Source of the DNA: Epiperipatus broadwayi
Lineage: Eukaryota > Onychophora > Udeonychophora > Euonychophora > Peripatidae
Direction of reading: 5' to 3'
DNA: 64,000 nt
NCBI GenBank assembly: GCA_028023455.1
Contig: JAQFVV010012511.1
Span: 682,001 to 746,000 of the forward strand
In this document: positions 24,111 through 36,813 of the stretch, in pieces
How the letters are laid out: every line of letters begins with the position of its first letter
Position numbering within the stretch: the first letter of the stretch is position 1
The notes under the pieces: generated by a model
What the model saw: only the letters and a program-made list of their open reading frames with translations
Databases searched by the model: none
What the model was told of the DNA's origin: nothing
Translations under genes and position numbers: made by a program

Positions 24111-25080
24111 ACACATGGGTATGTCCTCCATATCGAAATGCGGTATACTTTCAATCACGAGGGTCTAGGGCCATCTGCCAATAACTGGCGGTAAGATCTA
24201 AGGTAGAAAAGATCGTCTGCCCTGCCAACTGGACAAATACTTCCTGGATCGGTTGCAGGACGTCTCTCAGGGATGGTCATGCTGTTTAATTTCCGTGCGT
24301 CCAAACAGCCGCAAATCTCCATTTTTTTTTCACCACAACCAGCGGATTGTTGTAGGGAGATGGGCTCCGCTCAATAATATCCCACTCGATCATCTGTTGA
24401 ATCTGCTTTTCCACCTCAACCCGTATTGGAATGGTATGGGGTATGTTTTGGATTGGGTGTACGATTCCTTCACTCGAATTCTATGAGTATACCCCTTTAT
24501 TTTTCCAGGAGTCTGGGCGAACACCTGAGCATAATTTCCTAATATGCTTTGGATACTTCTTTTATCTTTGGACCCTGTAATAGCTGAGTCACGGACCTTT
24601 TTTTCAATCAATGCTGAATCAACAGGCTGGATCAAGCAGCTTTGCTTCTCAGGTATGGCTTGGTGGGTCACTTTGAAATGTGTTGATTCATTGTCGAACA
24701 GGCATTTTCTTCCGAAGACATCGATAATTCCATGATTTTGGGTTAGAAAGTCGGAATCCAACACCACATCATAGATTAGTCCAGATACAATCAAGAATGT
24801 ATGGCCCATCAATCTCTCATTAATCTTCACCTCTAGCCAGATTTGACTGTTCTCGCTCATGATTCTTTTCCCATTAGCCAAGGTCAACTGTATGGGACGT
24901 GTTGGCAATTGCATGATCTCCCCTTATCTCTCTATACTTTTAATCCATGCCTTTGATATGATCGATTTTTGGCTTCCTGAATCCACTAGTGCTAATACCT
25001 TGGTGGATTCACTATTTAATGTGACATTACAACTCAATGTTTGATTTATAGCATTATAGTTTTTAAACATTGTTTTTTAC
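24111..25080 (-). pseudogene. Gypsy element 2 protease and reverse transcriptase N-terminus
   Basis: The aspartic protease comes first in the minus-strand direction. Its active site ALVDSGSQKSII has DSG at the complement of 24975-24983. An in-frame TAA at 24924-24926 interrupts it, after which the frame continues (QLPTRPIQLTLANGKRI; the flap and second strand region VVLDSDFLTQNHGIIDV). The linker HRIRVKES and YPIPFQYG lead into the RT fingers. After a frameshift near 24390, SPYNNPLVVVKKK is recognisable. The coding sequence reaches the TTAA insertion at 24110. Gag is missing: the tandem array from 25016 takes its place, and the protease start overlaps its first unit. Confidence 0.88.
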
Positions 25081-26470
25081 AACTATAATACTGATTTAGT
25101 ATATAGCATTGATAGACCGGACTGAGCTTTTTAAAATAGCATTTATTATTTTTCTAGTGATCGCTATATTTTAACGGGTTTTTGTAAATATCATTTACGA
25201 TTTTTTTTTAAAAATGCCTTAACATAGGGTTAATCGTTTAAGATTTACTATTGCAATGTTTGATTATGACTATATATATAAATTAGCGTTTTTGGTTTAT
25301 TTTAAAGTATTTTTTAATTTTCAATGTTCACCTCTTTTTCTTTTCCCGCACTTTTTTTTCCATAGTATAATCTTTGGCTATTTAATGTGACATTACAACT
25401 CAATGTTTGATTTATAGCATTATAGTTTTTAAATATTGTTTTTTACAATTATAATACTGATTTAGTATATAGCATTGATAGACCGGACTGAGCTTTTTAA
25501 AATAGCATTTATTATTTTTTTAGTGATCGCTATATTTTAACGGGTTTTTGTAAATATCATTTACAATTTTTTTTTTTTAAATGCCTTAACATAGGGTTAA
25601 TCGTTTTAAGATTTACTATTGCAATGTTTGATTATGACTATATATATATATAAATTAGCATTTTTGGTTTATTTTAAAGTATTTTTTAATTTTCAATGTT
25701 CACCTCTTTTTCTTTTCCCGCACTTTTTTTCCATAGTATAACCTTTGGGTATTTAATGTGACGTTACAACTCAATGTTTGATTTATAGCATTATAGTTTT
25801 TAAATATTGTTTTTTACAATTATAATACTGATTTAGTATATAGCATTGATAGACCAGACTGAGATTTTTAAAATAGCATTTATTATTTTTCTAGTGATCG
25901 CTATATTTTAACGGGTTTTTGTAAATATCATTTACGATTTTTATTAAAAAATGCCTTAACATAGGGTTAATCGTATAAGATTTACTATTGCAATGTTTGA
26001 TTATGACTATATATATAAATTAGCGTTTTTGGTTTATTTTAAAGTATTTTTTAATTTTCAATGTTCACGTCTTTTTCTTTTCCTGCTCTTTTTTTCCATA
26101 GCATAACCTTTGGCTATTTAATGTGACATTACAACTCAATGTTTGATTTATAGCATTATAGCTTTTAAATATTGTTTTTTACAATTATAATACTGCTTTA
26201 GTATATAGCGTTGATAGACCGGACTGAGATTTTTAAAATAGCATTTATTATTTTTCTAGTAATCGCTATATTTTAACGGGTTTTTGTAAATATCATTTAC
26301 GATTTTTCTTTAAAAATGCCTTAACATAACCCTATTGCAATGTTTGATTATGACTATGTATATAAATTAGCGTTTTTGGTTTATTTTAAAGTATTTTTTA
26401 ATTTTCAATGTTCACCTCTTTTTCTTTTCCCGCACTTTTTTTTTGATAGTAGCACCTTAGGCTATTTAAT
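25016..26470. repeat. Four-copy tandem array, unit about 348-371 bp
   Basis: Units begin TTAATGTGACRTTACAACTC at 25016, 25382, 25753 and 26118, and a fifth partial start is at 26466. Copies are highly similar. They include the same AT-rich block with GACCGGACTGAG, TATATATAAATTAGCG and TTTTTCTTTTCCCGCAC. The fourth copy lacks about 20 bp near 26330. On the minus strand, the beginning of each unit codes for the 19 residues that precede the Gypsy protease domain, so the unit was built from, or expanded within, the Gypsy element. Confidence 0.92.
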
Positions 26471-27798
26471 GTGATGTTTTCCCACCATTTTTTTAATTGT
26501 AGTTCCTTCCCAACACCTTTTTTAATTATAGTGCCTCAGGCATTTTTTTTTTTTTTTTTGAAAAATGTGTGTTTCTAGTTGATGACATTTATCTGCATGT
26601 GCCAGCAGTGTTTTTGGGTATTTCCAAATTCAAAATGGCCACCGAGTGCATACTATATCAGCACCGAAATTTGATTTGCCCATTTTTCTGTTAATAGTTT
26701 TTGCTGTTTTCCATATATTTGTTTTAAATGTAAATATTCAAATTTCTCTTTGAGTCTTTTCCATAAGTTTCAATTATTCATTTTCTCCAATATACTACAT
26801 CACATCATATATTGATCGTGGAACACCAATTCTTATTTCATAAAATTCAACATGTTTTATATCTATTATAAGTAAATAGTCTCCATCTCTAGTAATTTTT
26901 TATTTTTCAAGATTTCTTTCCAGTTACACAAATATTCTCTTTCTCACTTCATATCTTAAATAAGTATATCAGTTTATAGATTCTCTGGTTTAAGTCTAAC
27001 AACATTCTTTATTATCCTTTTATAATTTATTCAATAATATTTTTTTTATTTACTTTCATTAAATTTTACATCATTTTTTTTTTTTCAAACTCTCTACATC
27101 AGTCTGAAAGAATTTCTATGTTTTCAATTTTCAATAAAAAGAAACTATACCAGCAAAAAACAATGCTTTTAACAAATAATCTTTTCCATCTGGAATTGTA
27201 TATCCTACATTTACCATTTTGGAATTTGTTGTATAAATTCTACAAAATAAGTCATAAATAACATTAGGAATAAAGGGCATCCTTATCTCTGACTTATTTT
27301 ACTTTTAAGACATTTAAGGAATACTCTCATACCTATTTTTTTATAACGTGTATATATTTTTTTCAGCCTTTTCCCTAATTTTTCTTTATTACTTTATGAT
27401 ACACTTTTTTTACATTTTTAAAAAAAAGCTACCAACAAACTTCTATTAGATTTGTAGGGCATTTTTATTACATTAGTCAAAACAAATATTTTCATTCTTC
27501 TATCATTTCTAAAATCTTGCATTTTTCCTACAAATACTATTATTTTTTATTCAAAACATAAAACCAGCTTTAATAATATAAGCGAATGAATTATATATCA
27601 CATTGCTAAAGATCTATAATTCAATTTATTTTTAAAAATCAATTTTATTCTATTAGTTTTACAACTTCAGGCGGTTGCTGTTTTGTCGACATCCACGCCG
27701 CAGGATGTCATTGTTTTTTTTTGAAAAACAATAGATTATGAACATTCCCAGGCCTTTCTTTTTTCTATTTGTATTGCAGGTTTTTGAATTATGAATTA
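26471..27798. other. T-rich sequence, no gene recognised
   Basis: Pyrimidine-rich DNA with long T runs, including 26519-26560. A short GC-richer patch lies at about 27670-27710. No domain or terminal repeat was found. Confidence 0.4.
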
Positions 27799-29388
27799 CA
27801 CCTTTACCCCGCTTAGCGATTGTCTACTTAGCGATATTTCGCAATAGCGATCATCATCAATTTGTACCCACTACTTTGATGTACAATTGATTATTCGTGA
27901 TAACGATCGGGAAAAATAAAAATAAAAAATTTTTTTGGCAGCTATCTTGAATTTTGCGTCACTGATGACGTCAGAGATAGCTATATTATACCCAAAAGTA
28001 TATTATTGTAATATGTATACAGGTAATGACTTTGCTGTAATTGTATACACATACAATATTTTATTCATAAAACCCTTAAAATATCTATAATTACTTTATC
28101 TATAATACTGTATACATCATATAATGAATAACATCCACTTTTTCTTTTAAAATACGTATATATGTTCTATAATAATATCAACAAATTAAAAATCCTTTTT
28201 CTTTTCAAAAACATTATTTTCTTATCTCAATATTGTACATATATAGTATATATATTTATATAATACAAAAACTCCAACGTTTCAACTTTGATTTGTAATT
28301 AAATAATGTAAAAGAAAGAGTAATAAAATATAGCAGTGGGAGAGAGATATCCTTGAAAATGACTGTATGAAGATAAACAGTTGAAACGGAGTTTTGTATT
28401 ATATAAATACTGTATATACAGTATATATATATGTTTAGTATTGAGATAAGAAAATAAAGTTTTTGAAAAGAAAAAGGAGGATTTTTAATTTGGTGATAAT
28501 ACTGTATACAAATATTCCAATATAAATACAGTACAAGACAAATAAAATAATATCATCACAAATTTTCAGGAAAACACTAAATATGAATATTAAAGTGCGT
28601 GTGTGTGTGTTTCTTAAATACAATATATTATTTTTAGAACACCTGGATAATTATGTAAAAATAGTTATTGATTTTGTAACTTTGTTAATAAACATGTTGT
28701 TTACACTCAAGATGTTTCAAGTCAGAAGAAAAACAACATTTTAAAATGATGTCGAATTAGAAAAGTTTAAAAAAAAACAGATTGCATTTAATTAAAAATC
28801 TTTCTACTTGAACGGGGGGGGGGGCATTATTACATTACTAAAAATATACAGTAAGAAAAATAAACCTACCTGTATGTTTTAGAAAATTAGAAGTTAGATT
28901 TTTGATTTTTTTTTTCTATATGTTCAATTAAATAATTAATTAAACATTGTTTTTTAATTTGAATAATTTCACATAAGTAATAAAATAAATGTATAGTAGT
29001 AATATATACTGTAATACAATTTTTAAAAAAAAGCACTTCAGTATAGATTTTTTTTCATTACGATGAAAAACTTCCGCGGAAGAATATAAAAACTTTTAAA
29101 TTCAAATTTAGTTTCATTGCTGTTCTGTACTTTTTAAAGTGAAAATATGCATTTTTTTTCCTAGTGATATAAAACTTTTCTTTTTAGATACCGTATTTAG
29201 TCATCATTGTCATGAAAAAATCAAGAAAATCTTTGAGCTTGGAAATCAATGTGGATATTTTACGTCACGGGAACCGACCAATTTTTTTCCCATAGACCCC
29301 CATTATAATTACGTATTTTGTCTACGATATTCTTGCTTAACGATGAGTTTTGGAGGACCAATTGCCATCGCTAAGCGGGGTAAAGGTG
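27799..29388. mobile_element. TA-flanked DNA element with 22-bp terminal inverted repeats
   Basis: The left end is CACCTTTACCCCGCTTAGCG and the right end is its perfect reverse complement; the match continues for at least 22 bases. TA flanks both ends (27797-27798 and 29389-29390), pointing to the Tc1/mariner (pogo/Tigger-like) superfamily. The termini start CACC like the other TA-flanked family in this window but are otherwise different. Subterminal copies of TTAGCGAT/ATAGCGAT occur. No transposase frame was found, and a hairpin repeat is nested inside. Confidence 0.85.
28190..28490. repeat. Nested hairpin (fold-back) repeat
   Basis: The arm at about 28190-28290 (CTTTTTCTTTTCAAAAACAT ... 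ACAAAAACTCCAACGTTTCA) is repeated inverted at about 28380-28490 (TGAAACGGAGTTTTGT ... TTTTGAAAAGAAAAAGG). The two arms of about 100 bases flank a spacer of about 95 bases. It sits inside the TA-flanked element 27799-29388, so it is either part of that element or a later insertion. Confidence 0.8.
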
Positions 29389-29399
29389 TACTTGTTTTT

Positions 29400-31090
29400 G
29401 ACTTTTCTACTTTTTTTTTTTCAAAATAAATAAAAAACACAAATACATTTTTTGTAAACATTTATTTTTATTAACATCAACAAGTAATAAATAAATTTAA
29501 AATAAAATCAACAGATTGTAAAAATACTACGGTATATTGTGAAATTTGTGCTTTGGCTTTCGGCTTTTTTTTAAAAAGTAATTTAAACAAAATGGTGAAG
29601 TTTCAGTGTTTTGTACACAATTAAAGAAATATAAACAAATGCAAAAGTTAAAGGTTTTTTTTTTTTTTGTTGACATCAAAAATTAACACAAACAAAGTTT
29701 TATTGGATTACCGCTTTTTTTAAAAACAGTTCTCAACAAGTTCAAAGTTATTAAGCTTTTTTTTTTTTTTGGAGTTACACAAATAAATCAAAAAGTATGG
29801 GCAAGTTTGGAGGTGTTTATTATATCTATAAAGATATTACATATGGGATAGAGAAAGGTGACTAATTCCGTGCGTGGTAAATTCCAAAAATCAGATATAT
29901 TATTTAATTGAGGTTTAAAGTATATATATCTGTGCTAGAGATAATCTTTAGTTTCGAGTATGTTTAGTAATAAGCATTAGTGTATTTAGCAGAAATCGAT
30001 GGCGTCGGGGTTTGGAGTGGAGAGAATTTGACAACGGTAAATGAAAATGTAACAAATAAATCACACAAACAAACTTTAAACCTAGTAGGCTTTTTTTTTT
30101 TTTGGAGTGGCACTTTTTATTTTTTAATTTTTTTTTGGATACATAAATAAATAATACAAACAAAGTTTTATTCGGTTGGCTTTTTTTTATTATAAAACAA
30201 TTATCAACAAGATCAAAGTTATTAAGGTTTTTTTTTTTTTGGGGGGGGGGGGTACACAAATAATGAACACTATCAAATTTTAAACTTTGTTTTTTTTTTT
30301 TTTTTGGATTAACTTTTTTTTATATATATAAACTTAACATTAACAAAAATAAAACTTATTAAGCTTCACCCCCACCCACCCTATATTTCAAGAATAAAAT
30401 CTCAAATAGAATGTATTAAAAAAAAACCCCATTTTCTATAATACGAGTTTCAATTTTTATCACATTCAATCTGTTACTTTAGTTGTTAGTTAATAAATAC
30501 CCAGTTTCAACCAGATCAAAACTCATGCTTCTTGTAATCTATGCAAAAGATAAAATCAAGAGATCAATTCCTATCTTCAAAATTCATAATTGAGGAGACT
30601 TGGAAGTTACACCAGTTTCCTAAAAACTATCACAACAATCAGTTTCTTTTAAAAAACAATTGTATAACCTCTTTTTTTTCCCATTAATATTGTCATTTTA
30701 TAATCTTTGTTTAGCCTAATAAAAATTTCTTTAAAGTAAGATAAACAAATTGGGTAGTATCACAAGTTGATAAACGATTAAAAAGAACATTGACAAAGTT
30801 TGGTTTTAAAAAACAAAGTTAAAACTTAGAGGGCTTTTTTTTTTTTACTTGCCGATTTCTTTAAAAACTAGCATCTACAAAAATAAAAGATTTGACAAAT
30901 TTTTTTTTTGCTCTAAAGATAAACAACAACTTTAGAAAGGTTTAAAAATAATACACACTAACTTTAAAACTCATTTTTAATAAAATAACATCAAATATTA
31001 AACTTCTGATAAATAACTTTTCAAACTTTTAGTTTCAGTCAAAACTTAAAACAATTGTAAAAATAAATTTCGGTATTGTATTTACAAAAA
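29400..31090. repeat. Degenerate repeats punctuated by long T runs
   Basis: T runs of 10-15 bases, each followed by GG or GGAGT and an ACACAAATAA-like motif, recur many times. Two longer segments correspond: about 29655-29785 and 30090-30260 both run ACAAACAAAGTTTTATT ... ATCAACAAG-like ... AAAGTTATTAAG then a T run. The array appears to be an old, decayed tandem repeat. A 12-G run lies at about 30241-30252. Confidence 0.6.
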
Positions 31091-31180
31091 AAAAAAAAGG
31101 GTAAAAGATTTTTAGATAAACTTTATCCCAAATATTAGGAACAAATTAAATAATTAAAGATGCCCATTACTATTATTTTC

Positions 31181-31590
31181 TCGTGGAGGTTCTCGAGTAA
31201 ATGCGTTAACTACTTACGAATACGTTCAAACATACCCTTGTACAATGTTTTGCACATTAAAATTTCACTACAGAAGTGTCTAAACAGTCTGTTAATTATC
31301 AAATACTTCAATCATGTGATTAAAAAAAATTTTCAATAAAAATTAATATAAAAATAACATTTCATTACTTAAATTTAGCACACTCTCACACTACACCCTA
31401 AAAAAGTTTGAAATGTGCGATTCGAAGAAATAATTAACTGCGATGCGACAGAGCGGTCTATCATGTGTAGTACAGCAGTATTGTTGAATTACACGTAAAC
31501 ACGCTGTCAAATGTTCGGCCGCGTAAACGGCATTATTATGTGTTTTAGCACAAATATCGCACCATCTCAACGGCAAACCCTTCAGGCATA
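31181..31590. mobile_element. Diverged relative of the 42516-43810 element (right part)
   Basis: This is collinear with about 43370-43775. Shared blocks include GTCTGTTAATTAT, CACACTCTCACA-like, CTGCGATGYGACA, CGGCCGCG-like and TTTTTATGTGTTTTAGC-like sequence, ending near CACCATCTCAACGG versus CGCCATCCAGTGG. The left half of the element is not evident here, so this is a truncated copy. Its minus-strand open frame shows no known domain. Confidence 0.65.
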
Positions 31591-34066
31591 TCCTGTTACA
31601 CCATAATTCAATTAATATTTGTTAACAATTATTTTTAATTTTTTTATAACCATTTCTTTTATTATTTCTGCTACTATATCCTATTTTGATTTTCTGTTTC
31701 TCAACTTCTTGATATCTTCCATTATTTCTAGTTTATTACTTGACACTCTTCTATCTATTAAATAAACTACTTATTTCTTTTTCTTGCATTCTTACCCTTT
31801 AGGCATTCAAAATCCTAAGTATATTACTTTTATTACCAACTTTATCAATTAACGTTAATTTTTTTTTTTTTACTTTCAAATGCCTTCAAAATTTCTTACT
31901 TCTTCCAGATTTTCTTTGGAAATTTTCTTTCAATGGTTTTTTGATTTTTTTTTCATTGTTATCCTAAAATCTCAGTCTCTCTTTTTTTTTTGTATATACA
32001 TTTTCTTCTGATTTGTATATTTTTGATAGTCTTTTTTTTAAAAAATATTTTTCTTATGATTGATTTTTAAACATTATTATTTGTCTCTGGTTATTTTATA
32101 TATATATTTTTAGTACACATTTGTTTCCAATCATTTTTTTTTTTAGCCTGATATACTAATTTGACATCATTATAAGTGATGTCTTTCTTTTTAATTATAT
32201 ATTAATAATCCTCATATCAAAAAAATATATATATTTTTTTTGTTAATATTCTATTTCAAACTTTTCTAAAGGATATTTTTGTCTCTGATGTTTGAAACCA
32301 TCACCTCTAATTTCATCTTAATAAAATTATGATCACTATCACCTATTTGTATTTTTCATTATAAATCTTAATATATATTTTTAATTCTTAACTTCCCATG
32401 CAAAATATATAGTGTTTTGTGATATATCTTTCCCATGTTTATTAGCTCTTGTATATGTAATAATTATAATTTTCAATGTATAATTCCATTCTTCTATAAA
32501 AAAAATTTTTTTTTTGCTTTATCACTGTCTAGATCATTTATTTTGTTGATATGTGTATTAAAATTTCACACAAGTAAAATGGCATTATCCTCTCTTTTGA
32601 TGTATTAATATCTTTTTAAATATTTCCAAATTTTATTCTTCTATTTCCTCACTTTCTGACCTTTTATTATAGCCATATTTATCGTACTCACTTTTCATTT
32701 TTTTTGACTTGTCATCAAGTTATATTCAAAACATTTACTCAATTTCTGATTCTATTCTATTCCTTTTTTCCTCTCCTATCTTATTTAATACTTCGAAACT
32801 ATGTACTGTATATCTAGTAGTAATATTTCTTCATATAATATTATTTGGTTCGTATATTGTTTGCTTCATATTTATATATTTTAAATTTCTCATATTTATA
32901 ATCTTTTCAAATCTTTATATAAATTCTTATATATATAAATATTCTTATATATGTAAATCTTTATATATATATATATAACCTTTTATCCTTCGAATTCTAT
33001 CTTTTTACTTTTATTTATGCCTACCTCCCATTTTTAAATTTGTCTTCATTTAGATCTTACTTTATAGTCATCTGTCTTAATTAATTATGATGTATGTCCT
33101 CTAAAATAATGTTAATTTTGTTATTTTTATGATGTGTTGTAATATAGTTACTTTTTATCTGAAGTCACTTTTAATAGGCTTTAACTATTATTAATTGCAG
33201 TAATAAATAGTTTATTAATATAACTTTATCCTTAATTATTATTTTTCTATATCATTTTTGAAAATTTTTTTTTAGTTTTCTTTATTGTATTGTTTTATTC
33301 TTAATTTCTTGACTATTTTTTCCATCCTAAAAAAGCGACCAACTAATTTTTTACCATAATTTATTCCTTCATTGTATATATTCCACAAATTTTTTTTTTC
33401 TTCTTATCTTTACTAAAGCTATTCTAATAATAAAAGTTCAACATTTTATGTATCACATCTACACAAATTTAAATGTTACATTCTTTTCTTTCTAGATTTT
33501 CTACTTTAATCTTAAATAATAAATCACTTCTATTATTATCAGAAATATCTTCAACATCAATGGCGATGATATTGATCTTTTTTTTTAATGTTATTTTTAA
33601 TATCCATAACATTTTCTCTTTTTCATTTATTATATTTTCCTATGCCAATTTCTATTATACTGTATATCTAATATTCTGTTAAAATGTAAAAGTGCATTGA
33701 AATAAAATCCCCATTTTATTACTTGCATTAACTAATTTGTCCAATAACCTTTCCAAATAATAGAACTCAAAATTATTTTAGCAATTCTGTTTTTTTTTTT
33801 TCATAAATTATAATCTCAATATTTTTAATATTCTCTTAGCATTTTTCATATAAAATGATTGTAATGCCAACTATTGATACAAATAGAATATTTATTCAGT
33901 TGTATTACTTCATATGTAAGCTATTTACTGACTTTCCCGTGTATATTTTATTTTAATTTTAAAAAGATTTTTTTTAAAATATATTTAATAATTTTAATAT
34001 ATATATATTAATTTAACTTTAGATTAAAGTATTTTACAAATTAAAATTTATTTATTTTTTATTCAG
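31591..34066. other. T-rich intronic or upstream sequence
   Basis: This is the 2.5 kb immediately upstream of the first recognised CIP2A exon. It is strongly pyrimidine-biased. Several open frames are only low-complexity Phe/Ile/Ser/Tyr-rich translations. No upstream CIP2A exon was recognised. It most likely belongs to the preceding intron. Confidence 0.5.
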
Positions 34067-34179
34067 CAATTGATTCTGAAATTAAAGAAGTTTTTCAGAC
34101 TACATTAGACCTTCCTGCAACTTTAGCTTCATTTCTTCGAATTCATAATGGTAGCAGTTCAAATACCATACTTTTGCAG
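34067..34179 (+). CDS. CIP2A: CIP2A orthologue, internal exon (first recognised)
   Basis: CIP2A stabilises oncogenic phosphoproteins by restraining PP2A-B56 in animals, and acts with TOPBP1 in mitotic DNA repair. This exon encodes part of the N-terminal armadillo-like fold. The acceptor is ATTCAG before 34067. The first two bases complete a codon begun upstream (entry phase 1); 37 codons follow, starting IDSEIKEVFQTTLDL and ending SNTILLQ, and the donor GTTTGA follows at 34180. It aligns without gaps to human residues about 84-119 as I remember them (AVDIETRDCLQNTYNLNSV ... TDSVFLQ). The donor is not ideal, but the next exon continues exactly in phase 0. I found no earlier exon. Confidence 0.85.
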
Positions 34180-35370
34180 GTTTGAATTATTCTTCTAAAT
34201 GTACATATGTATATAACATTTACCTATAAACATATGTAATATGTATTTGCATAAATATATTTTTTGTTGGTTTATTGTTTGAATATTTATAGGTATGTAA
34301 TAGCTTTTAAACAATAAATGCATTATTTTTTAACAACTTATATATGTCAGTCTTTTTTTATTCTAATTTGTTAAAAAATTTAATAAATGATTTAAAAATT
34401 AACTTATGATTAATATGCAAGGAAGAAGTTGAATAAATTAAGTTTTTTGAAAGTTAATCAAACCATTGTTTATAGTTACTAGTTTATGTAATCAAATTGT
34501 ATTTCAGAGATGATATAATAAATTGATAGAGTGCAATATTTGTATTTCAAGTGACTTGTCTGAGACTTCCCAATTTTTCATCATTTTTTTATTTGTAATT
34601 TCCTTAGTCAGGAATCTTAAATCTTTTATGTAGCAGTTTCTGGGCAATATATTTTCTATTTCAAATATTTAATTTAACAATATCATATGACTTTCTTAGT
34701 TTACTCATGTATTCTATAATATCTAGGGATAGTTATTGTCCAGTTGGTATTCATTGTTACTAAGTTTTACATTAAATGAAGCTAGAATAGGGTGAAGGGA
34801 ACTGCTTATGTAAATAATCTACTACTGTTTGCTTAATTTTTCTATGAAATAAAAAATTGCACTTGAGATTATATGCTTTTTTTTGATTAAACTTTTTATT
34901 TTATTGTATTGTATTTTCAAAGTAATTTTAAAATAATTTTATGTTTCTAGACAAAAATAGTTAGTACAGTAAAACTATAATAAAATATTTTAATTATTTA
35001 TGCTTTTAATATGGCTATGTAAAAGAATAAAGAAAATAGAAATTAATATACTTGCACATATATGAAGAATGTGAATGCTTTTAAATGCTTTTATTTAACT
35101 TGGAATCTCTGTGTGTTTGTTTGTTTGCTTCATTCATATAGTTTAAATAAGATGTGAGAGGGCAGTATAAAGATGTTTTTGGTTTCAATTAAAAATTTGT
35201 ATAAAGTTATAATAAAATTTTAAAATCAAGTCTAATATGTTTTAAGTAATGTGTGCATTTTTTTTTTGTTTCAGTTGAAAACTTGATTTAAGTTAGAATA
35301 AAATAAAGTTAGTTTACAAGCTATTTTAAAATAAAATCATATATATTAAAGAAAGTTCATTTACAATATA
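34180..35370 (+). other. CIP2A intron, first part
   Basis: Start of the 16.7-kb intron between exons 34067-34179 and 50909-51003. It is AT-rich, unannotated sequence up to a Tigger-like element. Confidence 0.6.
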
Positions 35371-36813
35371 CACCTGGGTCTCTTTTTATGCGGTAGATAG
35401 ATTCCGCAAAAGACCTGCATAAAAGAAATTGCACAAAAATAGACTTAACTTACATTGAAAAATATGGGATATGTTCCATAATTTTCAAAAATTGTATAAA
35501 AGCAAAGCAACAAGGTAAAATTACTTTAAAATTCACATAAAAAAAAATAAGTGAATAAAGTATGATTAATAAAATATTTCAAATATTTGAAAAAAATTGA
35601 CACAAGACAAACTTTTTTTACTAACTATTTAATTTTATTCAAAACTGTGTTTTTATGTGTAATTTATTTTACATTTTTTCATACATATTTTAATCATCGA
35701 TATTTGACAATATGCGGTTTACGTTTGTGAGCTGATAAAAAAGCAGATTCGTCACAAGAGGAAATACAATTAATGCCAACTTCAGTCTTCTGCTGTGTTT
35801 AATTAACCAAACAAGTGCATCAACTGAAAATTTTCATTCACAGCTTCAAGTCTCTCTAAAACCGTCAATTTTTGCGTTATAGCGAATTTACGGTCTTTTT
35901 AAAACTTAAAACGTACCATAAGGCAATGATTTGTTGTTGCTCATTTTGAACCAAAGGGAATGCTTGACAAGAATTTTGACAGCTCCAAGTTTTGTGTTTT
36001 GATATTCAAAATGAAATTGTATATTTTAGAGTATTTTTTTACATATTATAAATTATTTTGATAAAATATGTTGAAAATATAATTATTTTTTAGAAAAATA
36101 GATTATGAACATTCTTTTTAGGTTTTCTGCTATAGAATATTTTTATAATTATAAATAGAAATTTATTTTTGAAAAAAGTTTTGTTTACTTTCATAATCTG
36201 ACAAATTATTAATTTGCCTTTTACAAATGAATCTAATATTAAAAGACGAATATATTTTTACTGCTGATTCTGTAATTGAACCAATCAAAAGTTTAAAACT
36301 TTAATTCATTCAGCCAATAAAAAATTTTTCAGTCTAAAAGTTAATGGTTTTCTGTCGACAATGTAATCAGTGATTAAACTTTGAGATGATGATTTTACTA
36401 ATTGTTTATGAAGCTCGCGATATCCAGACTTACAATTATTTAGCTCTTATTGGAATTTAAGAGCTCATTCATAATTCATGTCATTAACAAGAAAATGATT
36501 GTCCAATTGATTAGAAAGTTGAAGACTTTCTTGAATCATTTTTGCTGTGAAACGAACAGATTCCATTTCTGTTTCATTATCTTTTTCTAAATCTTCTACA
36601 GTATCTAAATTTATTGCCAAACCTTTTTCCAACAGGCATTTAAAGTATGTAAAATATAATGTGTGTATATAAAATGGGGAAATCCCGATTTTAAGTGAAA
36701 TATGAACTTCTTTATTGCATAAAAGAAAATCGCATAAGAAGATATTAAGAAGAAACATGAATCGCATAACTTCAAGTAGCATTAAAAAAATCTGCACAAA
36801 AAGAGATCTGGTG
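35371..36813. mobile_element. Tigger/pogo-like DNA element, copy 2, TA-flanked, in CIP2A intron
   Basis: The left end CACCTGGGTCTCTTTTTATG and the reverse complement of the right end (CACCAGATCTCTTTTTGTGC) form an imperfect inverted repeat, flanked by TA at 35369-35370 and 36814-36815. Both subterminal regions are recognisably the same as those of 10608-11819 (for example AGACTTAACTTACATTGAAAAA and AAAGCAAAGCA on the left). A minus-strand frame within it (about 36465-36640) ends in an acidic, then QESLQLSNQLDNHFLVND tail. This is vaguely like a transposase C-terminus, but that is a guess. Confidence 0.82.

Noticed and set aside
32709-33682. Open frames rich in Phe, Ile, Ser and Tyr upstream of the first CIP2A exon
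   Set aside because: These are low-complexity translations of T-rich DNA with no domain and no similarity to the CIP2A N-terminus.
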